From contig OZ237767.1 of NCBI GenBank assembly GCA_965178125.1, forward strand, positions 62,001 through 126,000: a DNA stretch of 64,000 nucleotides, in the 5' to 3' direction. The notes beneath the pieces were generated by a model. It was given only the letters and a program-made list of their open reading frames with translations. It was not told where the DNA came from and did not search any database. Within the stretch, counting starts at the first letter, position 1; the number at the start of each line of letters is the position of its first letter. Shown piece by piece: positions 12,650 to 24,520 of the stretch. Position numbers and translations under genes: made by a program. Origin of the DNA: Bilabrum cf. latius (taxonomy: Eukaryota; Bigyra: Bicosoecida; Bigyra; Bicosoecida).

Positions 12650-12840
12650 AGGTGAAGCTGACCAGCGGCAGGGAGCAATTGCGGTCGCAGTCAACCTGCA
12701 TAGTAGAGCCCGGGGAGGTGCAGCCGTAGCTGCTGACACCAGATAGTTACCTTCTCAGCGGATCGATCCCCCGGTTCCACGAGTCCAGCTGCATCACAAC
12801 CCCACCCCGTTGGAGTATAGACTAAGGAAGGAGTAATAAA
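12650..12840 (+). repeat. Copy of the 28480-28640 repeat segment
   Basis: It matches the 3' part of the ORF at 27958-28649 over about 170 bp, with small indels that break the frame. It shares caacctgca, gagcccggggagg and the end gttggagtatag/gcggggtatag. Confidence 0.6.
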
Positions 12841-12931
12841 TATAGGCCTATGTGATTCAAACTACACGCTACCCAGGCTAAGAAGTCACCCAAAAGCTAC
12901 TTCAACCGGGAGGAACATCTCACTAATCAGC

Positions 12932-13498
12932 TCAAGCCATGGGGGCTGCCAGCTGTGCTGCTTCTCCGTGGAGGTTCTGCACATCTAGAGCTCCCACCGC
13001 AGGTGCTGGGGGATGTATAAGACCGGCATGGTCAGGGTCAAGGCCGTCTGCCTCGTCCCCAGCGTCTCCAACCCCTCCAGCTGGTAGCACTCCTGCCGGG
13101 TTCGCTGCCTGCACTACCTCCGCTTGTGCTGCCGCTTGCGCCGCCTCGGGGGCCATAGCTCCTGCTGGACCCGCTCCCTGCACCACTCTCGCTTCCCGTA
13201 GCCCTGACATGTTCCGCACCTTAAGGTTGAATTGAATCGTGCGGCATGCGCTCAGCATGGAAACTCCTTTGGCGATCACTCGCGCCCAGATACTGACCTG
13301 GGCCTCCACCGACCTGCTGCGGGCCACCCCCAGCCTCTTGCGTCGGATTCGGGCCAACAGGCGCTGCAGTCCGCGTGCCCCGTCGCCCAAGCGTCCTGTC
13401 GGCAGGACAACAAAGTCCTGGAAAACGACCTGGTTCCTGTTCTTGATGGACCTGACCCTCTCCGCGGCCGTTCCAGGTGCCCTTCGCCCTCCCATCAA
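12932..13498 (-). pseudogene. Dispersed family of unknown protein, diverged copy
   Basis: An open frame of about 189 codons. Its N-terminal half aligns with the ORF at 27958-28649: DFVVLPTGRLG here against DFVVLHTGKLG, then LARIRRKRLG against LARIRRERVG, and SVEAQVSIWAR against SVDAQVRTWAR. The second half is Ala-rich in both. No catalytic motif is visible. The repetition beside other repeats suggests a mobile-element protein (nucleic-acid-binding or gag-like), which is inference. Confidence 0.45.
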
Positions 13499-13574
13499 CC
13501 GATGGGGATGGATGGCCTCATTGATCTCTTACCACTTCCTCCCGGCTGCTCGTGCTCCCGCTGCTTCGTCCTGA

Positions 13575-13603
13575 GTGGGGTCGGATCATTGATCCGACCC
13601 CAC
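13575..13603. repeat. Perfect 14-bp inverted repeat with 1-base centre
   Basis: gtggggtcggatca is followed by one t and then its exact reverse complement. It lies downstream of the retroelement ORF on the minus strand. Confidence 0.85.
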
Positions 13604-13894
13604 TGGTGCACCAGGGAAGTGCCTGTCCCCATTATCCTACCTCCTGTTGATCTGAGACAGTCCGCACTTGGCATGCGGGTCAAAAAAAGAAGGAAGGAAG
13701 GAAATTCTGGTTTAAGATGCAATTCACGATAATGTAACAAACACACAACCCGAAAATCCGAGTAACTACTCGTACTGTGCGGTAGAACACCTAACATAGT
13801 AAAAGCAGAAATCCAAACAGGCGGGTTGTTGCGGGACAAGCCCTCGCACCCAACCACAGCGGTCGCTGTGGCACCGGTATCCCCCAAAACTGCT

Positions 13895-15949
13895 TTAGTA
13901 TCTGGGGAACGCGAACGGTGAGGGGCAGATCGCGATTGATGCTGCCTGCACCGTCAATGTTTCAGGGCGCCGCCACCACGCACGTCGGCGTGATAGAGTG
14001 GCCATGAATTCGTCTCTGAGTCGTGAGGTGGTAAATGCTGCCGAGGCGAGCCGAACTGTCCATGCCTTGTCGAGTCGGCGTTCTAGTCGTCTGAGCACCT
14101 TGCGCTAGGTAGAGCCAGAGGACCACGATCCAATGTTTGTCTCCACCCCGGGTATCTGACAGGAGATAGCCAGCGGTAAGGGTATTCCCAGGGAAAGTGC
14201 CTTGCGGCGAACAGTCGGAGGCTCCTCAAGGAAGGCTTGTACAGCTGCAATCTGCGGGCAAGTAGTGTCCAGCTCCGGATTCCTTGCGAGGAAGTGTCGA
14301 ATGAGACGTCTCAAAGACCACGTACTGCGGCGATCCACCTCACTCAGCTTCTCCCGGATTGTGGGTTCATTCGCGAGCCATGGGTCCGTGCTTGTCACGC
14401 TGTTGATCCACATTTTCCTGCCTGCCTCAGTGGCCTGCCATGGGATTGTTGAAGCGTTGTGCAGGGACTCTGCTTGCGTCATGCATTCCAGGACGTGTTC
14501 CTTGGTCTTGTCCGAGGCACTGCAGGCCCTAGGGTAGTATCCTGTCAGTCTTCGGAGGAGGCGACGAGAATCAGCTCCCGGCAGTCCCGTACGTACCGTT
14601 CGTGGGATGCATTTTGGACCAAACCATTGTGCATGGGAGACTCCAAGTAGGTCGCATAGTCCCGCACGCCTTCCACCTGGGTGTTTATCGAAGAACCTTG
14701 CGTACTTTTCGGCATGCGAGCTTGTCTCGTGCATTTTCGGGCACTGTCTATCCAGACTGCGATGGTGCAGCACGGCCTTGAAGCTCTCGGTATGGACCGC
14801 TCGGTCTGTCTTGGTGGTTGTCCTTAGATTGAGCACCTACAGGGCATTGCCATGTGTCTGCACGAGAATGGCTGCCATGTTTCTGAGGGGCCCACATGGA
14901 AGGTTGGTCCCCTAGATTTCGTTCGTTTCCATCAACTTCCACAGTGAGTATCTAATGAGGTCGAAGGAGTCCTCACTGATCCGGTCCACTGCTGCCCGGT
15001 ATGTAGCGAGATCCGCTCTTGTCAGGGCGCTCGGTGCCCAGATGAAGTGTCGGAGCATGGTGGCCCCAAGGAACATGGTGTCCACACGTTGTGGGCGTTC
15101 ACAGCCTATGCCGGAGGCAATGGCATGGCGGGCGGTGTCCAGAGTTTTCTGAATCCTGCTGATAGCCTTGCTGTTGTACCTTGGCTTGTAGTTGTGTGAG
15201 CCGTCCTTCTTCGTACCAGTTTGCTAGTCCTTGTAAGATTCTGGTCTTCGCACCTCGAGGGGGTCCGTGCACGCGGCCACCGCGTGGATGCCGTCTAGGG
15301 CAGTTCCCACTACTGCTTGGAAGAGGATGGTGGAGAACTGCTCGATGCTCCAGCCGCTGTTGATTGCAGCGTTGGATATTCTCTTGATGCTGGTCTCAGC
15401 CATCGCGCAGCGCCTATGCACGTGCGGCATGAGGTCAAGCAGCCGCAGTGTCTCTTGGGATCCATCGGTATGGTTCACTTCCACCGGCTTGGTAGAGATG
15501 AGGACGCCTAGGTAGTCGTATGAGAGCACCATCGGAATCTCTTCGAAGACGGGCGTGAGTTGGGCTGGGTTCAGGCCTTTCGCATTCAGTTCTTCCAGTG
15601 CCTGCTTCTGGTCCTCGATGGAGATAGCAGTCGCTCCCGAGCGGACTTGGTCCTCCGCGAGTCCGAATGAGTTGAATGCTCTACCTGTGGCAAGGATGGC
15701 CGTCTTGCTTCCCTTGCCGTTCTTGGGCTTTCGATACCCGAGCTTTCCCCCGGACAGTTCGTGATTGAGTTGTGCGGCGACCGTAGCGATAGCAGCGCCT
15801 CGCTTGTCTTGCACAATGGCTCTTTCATCATCTGCGTAGGACACCAAGGTATCTTCCGCATTGTTCGGGGGTGGTGCTCCTGATACCAGTGGCGGGATGT
15901 CCACGTCCGCCTGGATCGGGCAGGGTGTCAACTGTTTGCTCGCGAACGC
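13895..15949 (-). mobile_element. 5'-truncated LINE-type non-LTR retrotransposon, reverse transcriptase C-terminal part
   Basis: One frame of about 685 codons runs from just inside a TGA near 15950 to TAA at 13895-13897, with TAG at 15224, 14912, 14837 and 14105 read as Gln. The RT catalytic box is visible as SYADD near 15840, followed by the thumb-type motif YDYLGVLIS near 15510, as in LINE reverse transcriptases. The fingers and any endonuclease are missing, which is usual for 5'-truncated insertions. The upstream break falls exactly where the promoter region shared with 29236 begins. The ORF uses TAG as sense like the host genes, so the element is adapted to this code. Confidence 0.72.
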
Positions 15950-16059
15950 TCAGCTAACCAATTTGTAAGGCTATATTTCATGATTTTAGAATTACAGTTT
16001 TCTGTTGCGACCATTGATGATCATTAACCAACAGGCAGCAAACACAACTGAACACCACC

Positions 16060-19000
16060 ATGAAGTACCCAACTCCGATGATTCTGGCTATTTTGTGTCT
16101 GGCAACTGCTGTGGCAACTAGCGATGGGGCTCGCCACAATCGCCAATTAAACAAGCTCACGCGGATTGAAAGCCAGCACGAGGCCACAATACTCCATGCT
16201 GATGCGGGCTCAACAACATTGAGCTAGTTTGGTGGCTTCGATTTCGAGAACTATCGCAATGTTCGATTCGATGCTATGGACATTGCTGTTACATCAGACG
16301 GTGTAGTCCTTTCTGGCCCAGTCTCCTTCACTGGCGGACGAGACGCAAAATGCGTCATCAGCGCCATTGCAACATCCGCGAATGACGTTTCGAAAGCTGC
16401 TACTATACTGCTATAGACAGTTAAACGCCTGGATCAGGCAACTGGTGCAGTGGGACTGGCCTCGTCGACACAGTCCTCTCAAATTACCACAGCACCCGGT
16501 AAGTCCCACTTGAACAGTCATTGTCAAAACTGGCACCAACACTCACCCCACTATGTAACGACAGATACAAATAAGGATAAATTGAATTAAGTCAAAAGTA
16601 TCGCCTTGGAATTTGCTCGCAGGCACTCAAAGTGCGACCGTACTTGGCGCAGCTCGACGAGCCGTGCAAGAAGGCCACCCTGACCATGATGCCACAATGA
16701 TTGTGGTCGAGGCCATCAACCAGTGCATTCAAGCCAGATCTCATGCCGCGCTTCAAGTTGGACCGGTAGATCCGATGGCTGTGCATGGTGCCCCCGGCCC
16801 GACAGGGACCAGCACTCTCGCAGCGCGAGCAGCCGGTCCTTCGAGTCGCAGCGTCGATGAGGAGTCGAGTGGCAAGGGTCCTATGGCCGCTGCAGGATCT
16901 GTAGACCCTGTATCCCGCGGTGATGCTCCCTCTTACAGCCCCACTGAAGGAGCAGGTGGCCAAGGTGGATCTGCAGGGCCGCAGAGTCAATCTTTGTACC
17001 GGCCTGGTTTCTCGGATGCAGTGGGAACAGGGCGGCCGGGTGAGGACCAGGACAAAGGTGCATCTCATGGATCTGGCCCACAGCATGCTAGCAGGGGCAT
17101 GTCCGTGGACTGGACTGGTCCTGACATCCGGATCGACGAAGCGCGCCGTGATGGGTCTCCTGGTTCCGGTTCTTCTGGTGAGACGAGACAGAGCAGTACG
17201 TCGCTTGGATCTGGCGCCCACACCGTTTCGCTACAACCCGGTCATGGTCAACCTCCGAGCGTACCAGGAGGCGACCCACCAGCTGTGCATGTGAGTCATG
17301 GTGCGTCAGGGGGGACAAGCAGGGCGGACATGGTTTCACAGGCCAACCGGGTTACGGCGATGCGGCTGACCATCTCCAAGCTGCGGCATAGCAAGTAGAC
17401 CAATGGCAACACTAGTACCAGCCTCAGCAAGGCACCCCTCCTGCTCCGGGTGCGAATGTACCCCCAAATGCGCCCCCACCTACCGAATGGGACTCGATAC
17501 CGGCATCACAAATGACGCGGCGCACCATTGGGGCAGCGCTCGCAGACGCGGGCCAAGCGGCTAGGAACGGTCGAGTCGACAGGTCGACCTCGCCAGACCT
17601 GCGCCAATGGGGCACAGCCACTTGGCTTGATGAAGATAACAAGGCACCTGATCTCAAGGAATGGTCTTCGCTTGTACCCCAGGAAAGCACCGAATCTTCA
17701 TTCGAGAATCTTGCGGATGCACCTGACGCTGTGCAGGACCTGCAGCACGCGCTTGACGGGTCTGATACGAGCTCTGAGGCCTCACAGGACAGCGTGCACT
17801 CAGACCATGCAAGGGGTTCGCATTCAGGCGAGCGGCTGAAATCTGGGCGAGGAACCGGAGAGGTAGATGCGATGGACTAAAACTCTCAAAGAGCTCCTCA
17901 GACGGATGGGTCTGCACCTGCGACCCTGCACCCGGTTGTCCTGAGAGGAAACAGCATCGCGACTCAGGCCACCGCAGCTCAGCAGCATGCATCCGGTCAA
18001 CAGTCACCAGACTGGGGCAGTGCACCGGACCTGAGCATGGGCATGGGCATGGGCATGCCAGGTCTTCCTGGACTCAACTCCGAGAAGGAGGGGGAGGAGG
18101 AGGACAAGGACTCATCTGAGGCCATGCAAGACTAGAGCTCCGCGTCGACAAGGCCTATTTCAGGCGGCAGCACCTAGCAAGCAGCTGCCCAAAGCTCATT
18201 ACCAGCACAGGCTGTGCTGGGATCCGCACGAATGGGGGTGCTTCCACCAAGCAATCTCTCGCACCAGGCCAAATCAAGCAGCAGTGATCACGGTTGGCTC
18301 GTGCAGACCCAATCGCAGGGGCGGGGTCCTGACGATACCAACTCTCCTCCTGAGGGCGAAGCTCGCGTAGGATCCGACCCTGGCCAGGCCCCCTCAAGCG
18401 ATCATCGCGAGGTCGAAGCTCAAGAGGAGCACGAAGGATCCGGCCCCGACCAGACCCAGACCCACTCCCGCTCCCATCGTGAGGGCGAAGCTCAAGAGAA
18501 GCACGAAGGATCCGGCCCTGGCCAGGCCCCCTCAAGCGATCATCGTGACGGCGAAGCTCAAGAGGAGCACGAAGGATCCGGCCCCGACCAGACCCAGACC
18601 CACTCCCGCTCCCATCGTGAGGGCGAAGCTCAAGAGAAGCACGAAGGATCCGGCCCTGGCCAGGCCCCCTCAAGCGATCATCGTGACGGCGAAGCTCAAG
18701 AGGAGCACGAAGGATCCGGCCCCGACCAGACCCAGACCCACTCCCGCTCCCATCGTGAGGGCGAAGCTCAAGAGGAGCACGAAGGATCCGGCCCTGGCCA
18801 GGCCCCCTCAAGCGATCATCGTGACGGCGAAGCTCAAGAGGAGCACGAAGGATCCGGCCCCGACCAGACCCAGACCCACTCCCTCTCCCATCGTGAGGGC
18901 GAAGCTCAAGAGGAGCACGAAGGATCCGGCCCCGACCAGGCCCCCTCAAGCGATCATCGTGAGGGCGAAGCTCAAGAGGAGCACGAAGGATCCGGCCCCG

Positions 19001-19782
19001 ACCAGACCCAGACCCACTCCCTCTCCCATCGTGACGGCGAAGCTCAAGACGAGCACGAAGGATCCGGCCCCGACCAGACCCAGACCCACTCCCGCTCCCA
19101 TCGTGAGGGCGAAGCTCAAGAGGAGCACGAAGGATCCGGCCCCGACCAGACCCAGACCCACTCCCTCTCCCATCGTGAGGGCGAAGCTCAAGAGGAGCAC
19201 GAAGGATCCGGCCCCGACCAGACCCAGACCCACTCCCGCTCCCATCGTGAGGGCGAAGCTCAAGAGGAGCACGAAGGATCCGGCCCCGACCAGGCCCCCT
19301 CAAGCGATCATCGTGAGGGCGAAGTTCAAGAGGAGCACGAAGGATCCGGCCCCGACCAGACCCAGACCCACTCCCTCTCCCATCGTGACGGCGAAGCTCA
19401 AGACGAGCACGAAGGATCCGGCCCCGACCAGGCCCCCTCAAGCGATCATCGTGAGGGCGAAGCTCAAGAGGAGCACGAAGGATCCGGCCCCGACCAGACC
19501 CAGACCCACTCCCTCTCCCATCGTGAGGGCGAAGCTCAAGACGAGCACGAAGGATCCGGCCCCGACCAGACCCAGACCCACTCCCGCTCCCATCGTGACG
19601 GCGAAGCTCAAGAGGAGCACGAAGGATCCGGCCGTGACCAGACCCAGACCCACTCCCGCTCCCATCGTGAGGGCGAAGTTCAAGAGGAGCACGAAGGATC
19701 TGACCCTGGCCAGGTGCATTCTCCTGGTGGGTTGCGAGGTAGGCATGGGCGCCCCCGCGATGATCGTAAAGACGGTCAATGA
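16060..19782 (+). pseudogene. Secreted Ser/acid-rich repeat protein, copy 1 (frameshifted)
   Basis: Exon 1 is 16060-16498 (ATG, signal peptide MKYPTPMILAILCLATAV); the intron 16499-16622 has gtaagt and ctcgcag; exon 2 begins at 16623. TAG codons are read as Gln. Relative to copy 2 (29370-32646) one G is missing near 17339, which shifts the frame; a second frame then carries the rest. A TAA at 17878-17880 is also present in copy 2. From about 18360 the sequence is tandem repeats of 60-90 bp encoding units like EHEGSGPDQTQTHSRSHREG, around 18 of them. The end at 19780 (TGA) lies beyond the repeat array in sequence not shared with copy 2. Probably a decayed duplicate of a surface or extracellular matrix protein. 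Confidence 0.6.
18360..19714 (+). repeat. Coding minisatellite in repeat-protein copy 1
   Basis: Units share gaagctcaagaggagcacg and ggatccggccc. Two alternating subtypes carry either cagacccagacccactcc or caggccccctcaagcgatca. Lengths are multiples of three, so the array stays open in several frames on both strands. Confidence 0.9.
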
Positions 19783-21430
19783 TGGGGCTCAATTGATCCA
19801 CATATGATCCATACGGATATCACTCTCCCGATTAGGCTTCTTGGAGCTGGCTGCGAGTTGCCTCGCTTTGGTCGGCTGGACTTCAGTGGCCTGATTTTAT
19901 GCTGCTTGCTTTGCTATAGGATCAGAAGGAGTATCGCTAATCTACCACAGTGCCACAGACTGGTCGATTCCTCCCTCACCCCTCATTCCTCATATACCAC
20001 CTATCATCCAAGGATCCCTCAGAATGGCGGTATTCTGTCAGTCCAATCTCAGCGCATACACCATCAGAATTTGTTTGATATGTCTTGCATCCGGGATCGC
20101 ATTTATTCCCCCGCCCTTGGTCTGCTCCGTGCGGTACTGGGCATGCAGCCTAAAGTCACTCGTGTTTTGCCTGGCCTTTGCACGACGCCTAGAGACCCAC
20201 CTCATACCTCGATGTAGGTCCGTTGACATCGTCGCATGTGCCGGTTTCACCGATGCTGTCTCCACCTCGTTTTGGTCGGAGTCTGCAGAATGCCTTGGGT
20301 TGTACCAGTCAAATGATTCGTAGTCACCAAATCCAGTTTTTGCGTAGTATGATAGGCGCGACATTCGCAACAAGCAGACTCTAGGTTTTGGCAGTGGCTG
20401 GCCCAAAACGCCTTTAGCCGTTTTCCCCTCTCATATCCATTGACCCAGGCAGATTTAATGCCTCTTCCTTTCGAAAACACTCACGGTTCTACGGTAGCTA
20501 CACAGGGACTTTTTGTTTCAGTCACATAATGTCACAAGTGACTGGCGGTATCCGCACTCCGGCATTGACGGATAACAGGCAGATCCGCAGAGTTCGCTTC
20601 ACCTCGCAGGCTCTGCACCCGCATTTATGGTGTAGATCTAGGGCTACTCGACTGCACAATAGCATTCGCTCGAGCCTGAGCTCGCCGGTTCCACTAACTT
20701 GGTGAACAGCATGGTCGCATGAAGCCTCGTTGCCTGGCAGTAGTCCTGCAATCTATCGACCACCAGCTGTGTTGTTAACCCAAGCACTTCATACTCGCGG
20801 GTTCAAGGCCTGCTATTGGGCCAGCTGTATCGCGGCTCGGTGTCGATTGGGGCAATATTGTGAGGGCCATATGGTGGTAAAAGGGCCTATGACCACTTGT
20901 GCTAGCTTTACGATTCAGCTGACATCAAGGTTTCCGAAAGTGCATAAACACTTTTTAGACAGAGTACTCGATGATAGTCTTTAAGTTGCGAGTCAACTTG
21001 CGACCAGGGTGCCGGATCCGGAATCCGGATCTATTCATCACGGAAGCTCACCTGAGGTGAGGCAGGGGGTGAGAGGAGCTCAGGGGTAGTTGTGCGCTTG
21101 TGGTGTCCATCAGCACATCCCGGATTGGTAGAACCAGACGCTGGAGCTTTTTGGCTAGATAGCTTGGAAAAAAATAATATCCATTACGGTATAAAAGGAT
21201 GCGTACGTACACGCAGCATCAACACATTAAGTATCTGGATTATGCACCCATTTCACCGGGCGAAACTATCGTTAGATACGGTAGGGATTCAAAACCAACA
21301 CGCAAAAACAAGCCGCTGTTTGGAGTAAGTAACCGCTACTGGAAGGGTCTCCATGATGACTTGATGTAGGCAAAAGTGCAGCACCTGCTCGGTACCGTTC
21401 ATGAATCGCAAACCCTTGTGTCACGCACTT
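19783..21430. other. Spacer between repeat-protein copy 1 and GH2 fragment
   Basis: About 20705-21430 matches 32570-33345. About 19715-20704 has no counterpart after copy 2, so it is either inserted here or deleted there. I see no convincing gene; conserved short frames simply reflect recent duplication. Confidence 0.5.
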
Positions 21431-21435
21431 GGACC

Positions 21436-23669
21436 TTACCCTTGGAACGAGTCCATCATCTCGCCGACATCTTGCTGCCCCCCTTGCAGCCCAGATTTCC
21501 TCGCGACTGCCAGCACCCCGTCGTCCGATGGGCTGTCCGAGACTGGCACGGACACTTTGGTCTCCACCGTGGTGTTTGTTCCCCGGGGAACAGTGGCAGG
21601 GTCAAGCTCTGCCACCACCCGCACGACGATCGGCCCCCCCGAGGGGCACGCGACCCCTGTTCCCTGGCCCGCGATGAGCGTCCTGGCCCCCGAGTCCACG
21701 TCGATCTGCATGGATAGCGCGCGGTTGGGGGTCGTGCAGTCGGCCGTGACCTGCACCAGCACCCTCGCCAGCCCGCCGTAGGTCCCGCAGGACTCGCTGC
21801 CCGGCTGGCACTTGCAGGCCGGGTCTCCGCTGCCCACGCCCAGCACGCGCCCGGGCCCCGACTCGATCGTGGCGCTGACGTTGGCAACCGCCGTGCTCCT
21901 CAAGCTGCCCTGCCCGTCGGCGAGCATGACCCGGAGCAAGGCAGTGTCCTCCCCGTCAAGTAGCAGGGCACTGCCGGTCCCCGAGGCGGGGCTGGGAACG
22001 TCTGTAATACCCATAAGTAGCGTGTCATTTCCAGAAGGCGCGAGGACGGTGTGCCGGGACTCCACGGTGCTGCCGTCCCCGGCCAGGCCCAGCACAGTGA
22101 GGTTCGCGATCGTGTTGCCCGGTGCCATGGGCCTGCCCCCACCGACCCAGGGGCCCTGTGCGCTGGGCCCGCACTGGTTCTGCTGCACGTTGCCGGCCCA
22201 GCAGCCGTGCGTGTCGGACCACTGCCACACGGTGCAGCCGGGAAGCTCGCAGCACTGCGTCCTGCACGTGGCCGTGCCGTTGGCGTCGTCGATCTTCTTC
22301 AGGCCGTGGCACTGCACGTTCGACAGGTTCGTAGGGAACACGCACTGGCTTGGGACTGGCTCGACAGGCACATGCCAGCTGGACATCTGCACCTAGTCTG
22401 GGTACGTCTGGCTGGCCGTGGGCAGCTTGCCCATGCTCTTCCCGTCTGCGAGGAGCTCCGCGATGGCACTCGTGCTGATGGCCCGGACGTTTGCCACGAC
22501 TCCTCCACTGATTGACCCGGGCTCTATGGCGAGCTGGTCGGGCAGGTCCAAGACCCTGGTCAAGTTAGCGGGAGGCTGCAGCGGCTTGCCCGGGTCCGTG
22601 CTAGGCCGCTTGTGGAGCCAGTTGGCCCTGTACCAGAACGCGTGCGGCTTGGGCATCCCTGCGATGTCGAACTGGCCGTACGGACTGCTCACCTGCGGCC
22701 AGCTGTGAGACTCGCCGTAGTAATCGAAGCTGGTCCAGACCCCGAGGGAGCCGAGCACGTAGGGAAGCAGGCCAGGCGAGTTCTGGTCCTCGATGCAGTC
22801 GGGCAGCATGCGGCTCCCCGACGGCAATCTCTGGCTGGTGCAGGAACAGCACTCTGAGAGCACCTAAGGAACACCGGGGTGGTCCTGGTGGAAGCTCGCG
22901 AAGGTCTTGTTCCCCGAATGGGAGTGTCCCTGGACGTCGATTCCGTCCGTGTTTCCGTTGGCAGCAGTGAGCAGGTGAGGGGCAAGCGCCTTGGAGACGT
23001 TCCTGAAGGAGAGGCCCGTGGTTGGCTCGCCGCTCCCGCACGCGTACTCGTTGCAGTACCCGGCCATCACGATGGAGGGCCTGTTCCTGTCTCTCTTCAC
23101 CATGGCGTGCATGCCAGGGAGGTAGCTGAACCCCTGCACCCCGAACGGCGCCTCATTGCTTGACGGCCCGAACACTCCATAGTCCCTGTGCTCGTCCCAC
23201 ATGACCATCCCGATCCTGTCGGTCAGCTGGTACAGCTCCCGCCGGTAGGGGTTGTGTGAATTCCTCCAGATGTTGGCGCCCATGGCCCTGGCCTGCTGCA
23301 CCCTGTACAGCTCGAATCGGGGGGACAAGGCCGTCCCCAGCTGTGTGAAGGAGTTGTGGTGGGAGAACCCCCTGAGCTTGAAAGCCTCCCCGTTCAGGAC
23401 CAGGCCCTCCGTCAGAGAGGCAGACACAGTCCTGAACCCGACCTCCTCCGAGTACATGTCCATCGCGCCGGCGTCCTCAGGCCGTTGAGACGCGGGCAAC
23501 CCACCCATGGTGGTGGAGGGTACGACTGTGGCGTTCACTCTGTACAGCCCGAGCGTGTCGCGCACTGACCAGGCCTTCAGCACGCCGGGCGCGAGTGACA
23601 CGTTCGCGCGGAGCACGGTTGCCATGGGTCGCCAGCCGTCCAGCACCGCAACCGATCCGGCTGCGTTCG
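21436..23669 (-). pseudogene. Family 2 glycoside hydrolase, 5'-truncated copy
   Basis: It is nearly identical to the C-terminal two-thirds of the full gene at 36511-39876 and shares the TAA end. In-frame TAG occurs at 22864 and 22393. The 22864 TAG is CAG in the full copy (37939), and the full copy's TAG at 37609 is CAG here (22534). At about 23669 the hydrolase sequence stops abruptly and F-box gene sequence starts, in another frame. The catalytic Glu motifs are kept, but the signal peptide and N-terminal sugar-binding domain are lost, so it is unlikely to make a working enzyme. Confidence 0.75.
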
Positions 23670-24019
23670 ATTTCGAGAACGTCTTCGCTCTATCCGTGTG
23701 TACGCATGCTGCTATTCTACTGGATATCGCTAGCGCACCAATCTGGGCGGGCGTGGATGGCGCGCTAGAGGGCCTAGCAGATTCTGGAGAGCAGCTCAAG
23801 CCTGTACGACGTTGCGGGCAGCATGCGCTCATGCAGGATTGAGCGCGATGTCATGCAGGTATCACCCCACGCTTCACCCAAGTGATATCTCCAATAAGAA
23901 CTCAGCACTGTGTTTTTGCAAAATGCGTGCATGCCTTTGCAGCATAAACTCATTCGTACAACATCAGCTGGTTGGAGCTGAACAGCCACATTCGCAAGTA
24001 TGGCTGCGTAGCAAGACAG
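23670..24019 (-). pseudogene. F-box exon fragment (copy of 7220-7569)
   Basis: It matches the first 350 bases of the 3451-7569 exon including the F-box and the acceptor (here cgtag). The downstream membrane part is replaced by hydrolase sequence. The copy retains TAG at the positions equivalent to 7324 and 7315. Confidence 0.65.
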
Positions 24020-24520
24020 CTACGAAATTGGTAAAAGATCTAAGGAAGAAACGTACGCGTTAATTCAGATGTACATCCATGAACAAGGTCAAACCTGGAA
24101 AGTGCAGGAGCAGGAAATCCATCTTGTCTAAGACGTAGACCTAATGCCTTGTCACAATCAAATTGCAGGCAACTGTTGGCTTCAATTGATACTAAGTATC
24201 AAACAGAACCTGCTTAGTGTCTCGGAATCATATAGATCAATGCTTCTTGTGCAGAACAGCACTTTCTGCCACATGATGACGATTGCAGACCACCACTCTA
24301 AACCTGTGCATTCCAACTCCACTACAACAGCCGAGTCGGCTTGAATCAGTCTATTCTGCAGAAAAGAAGCAGGCATTCAGCTTGCTTTGCGCCACCATCT
24401 TGGCTTCAGTAGCAACTACAGTTGTATCAAGCCGGACCATTGGACCGCTCTAGGCGATCCCTCTCATGAGAAAGCGACATGTGGGCTATGCATCACAACA
24501 TCAATCGATCGATGCCCGTA

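Noticed and set aside
13895-15949. TAG as leucine (as in some mitochondrial codes and one reported rhizarian nuclear code)
   Set aside because: Copy-to-copy exchange is with CAG, and the kinase position is conserved as Gln; nothing points to Leu.
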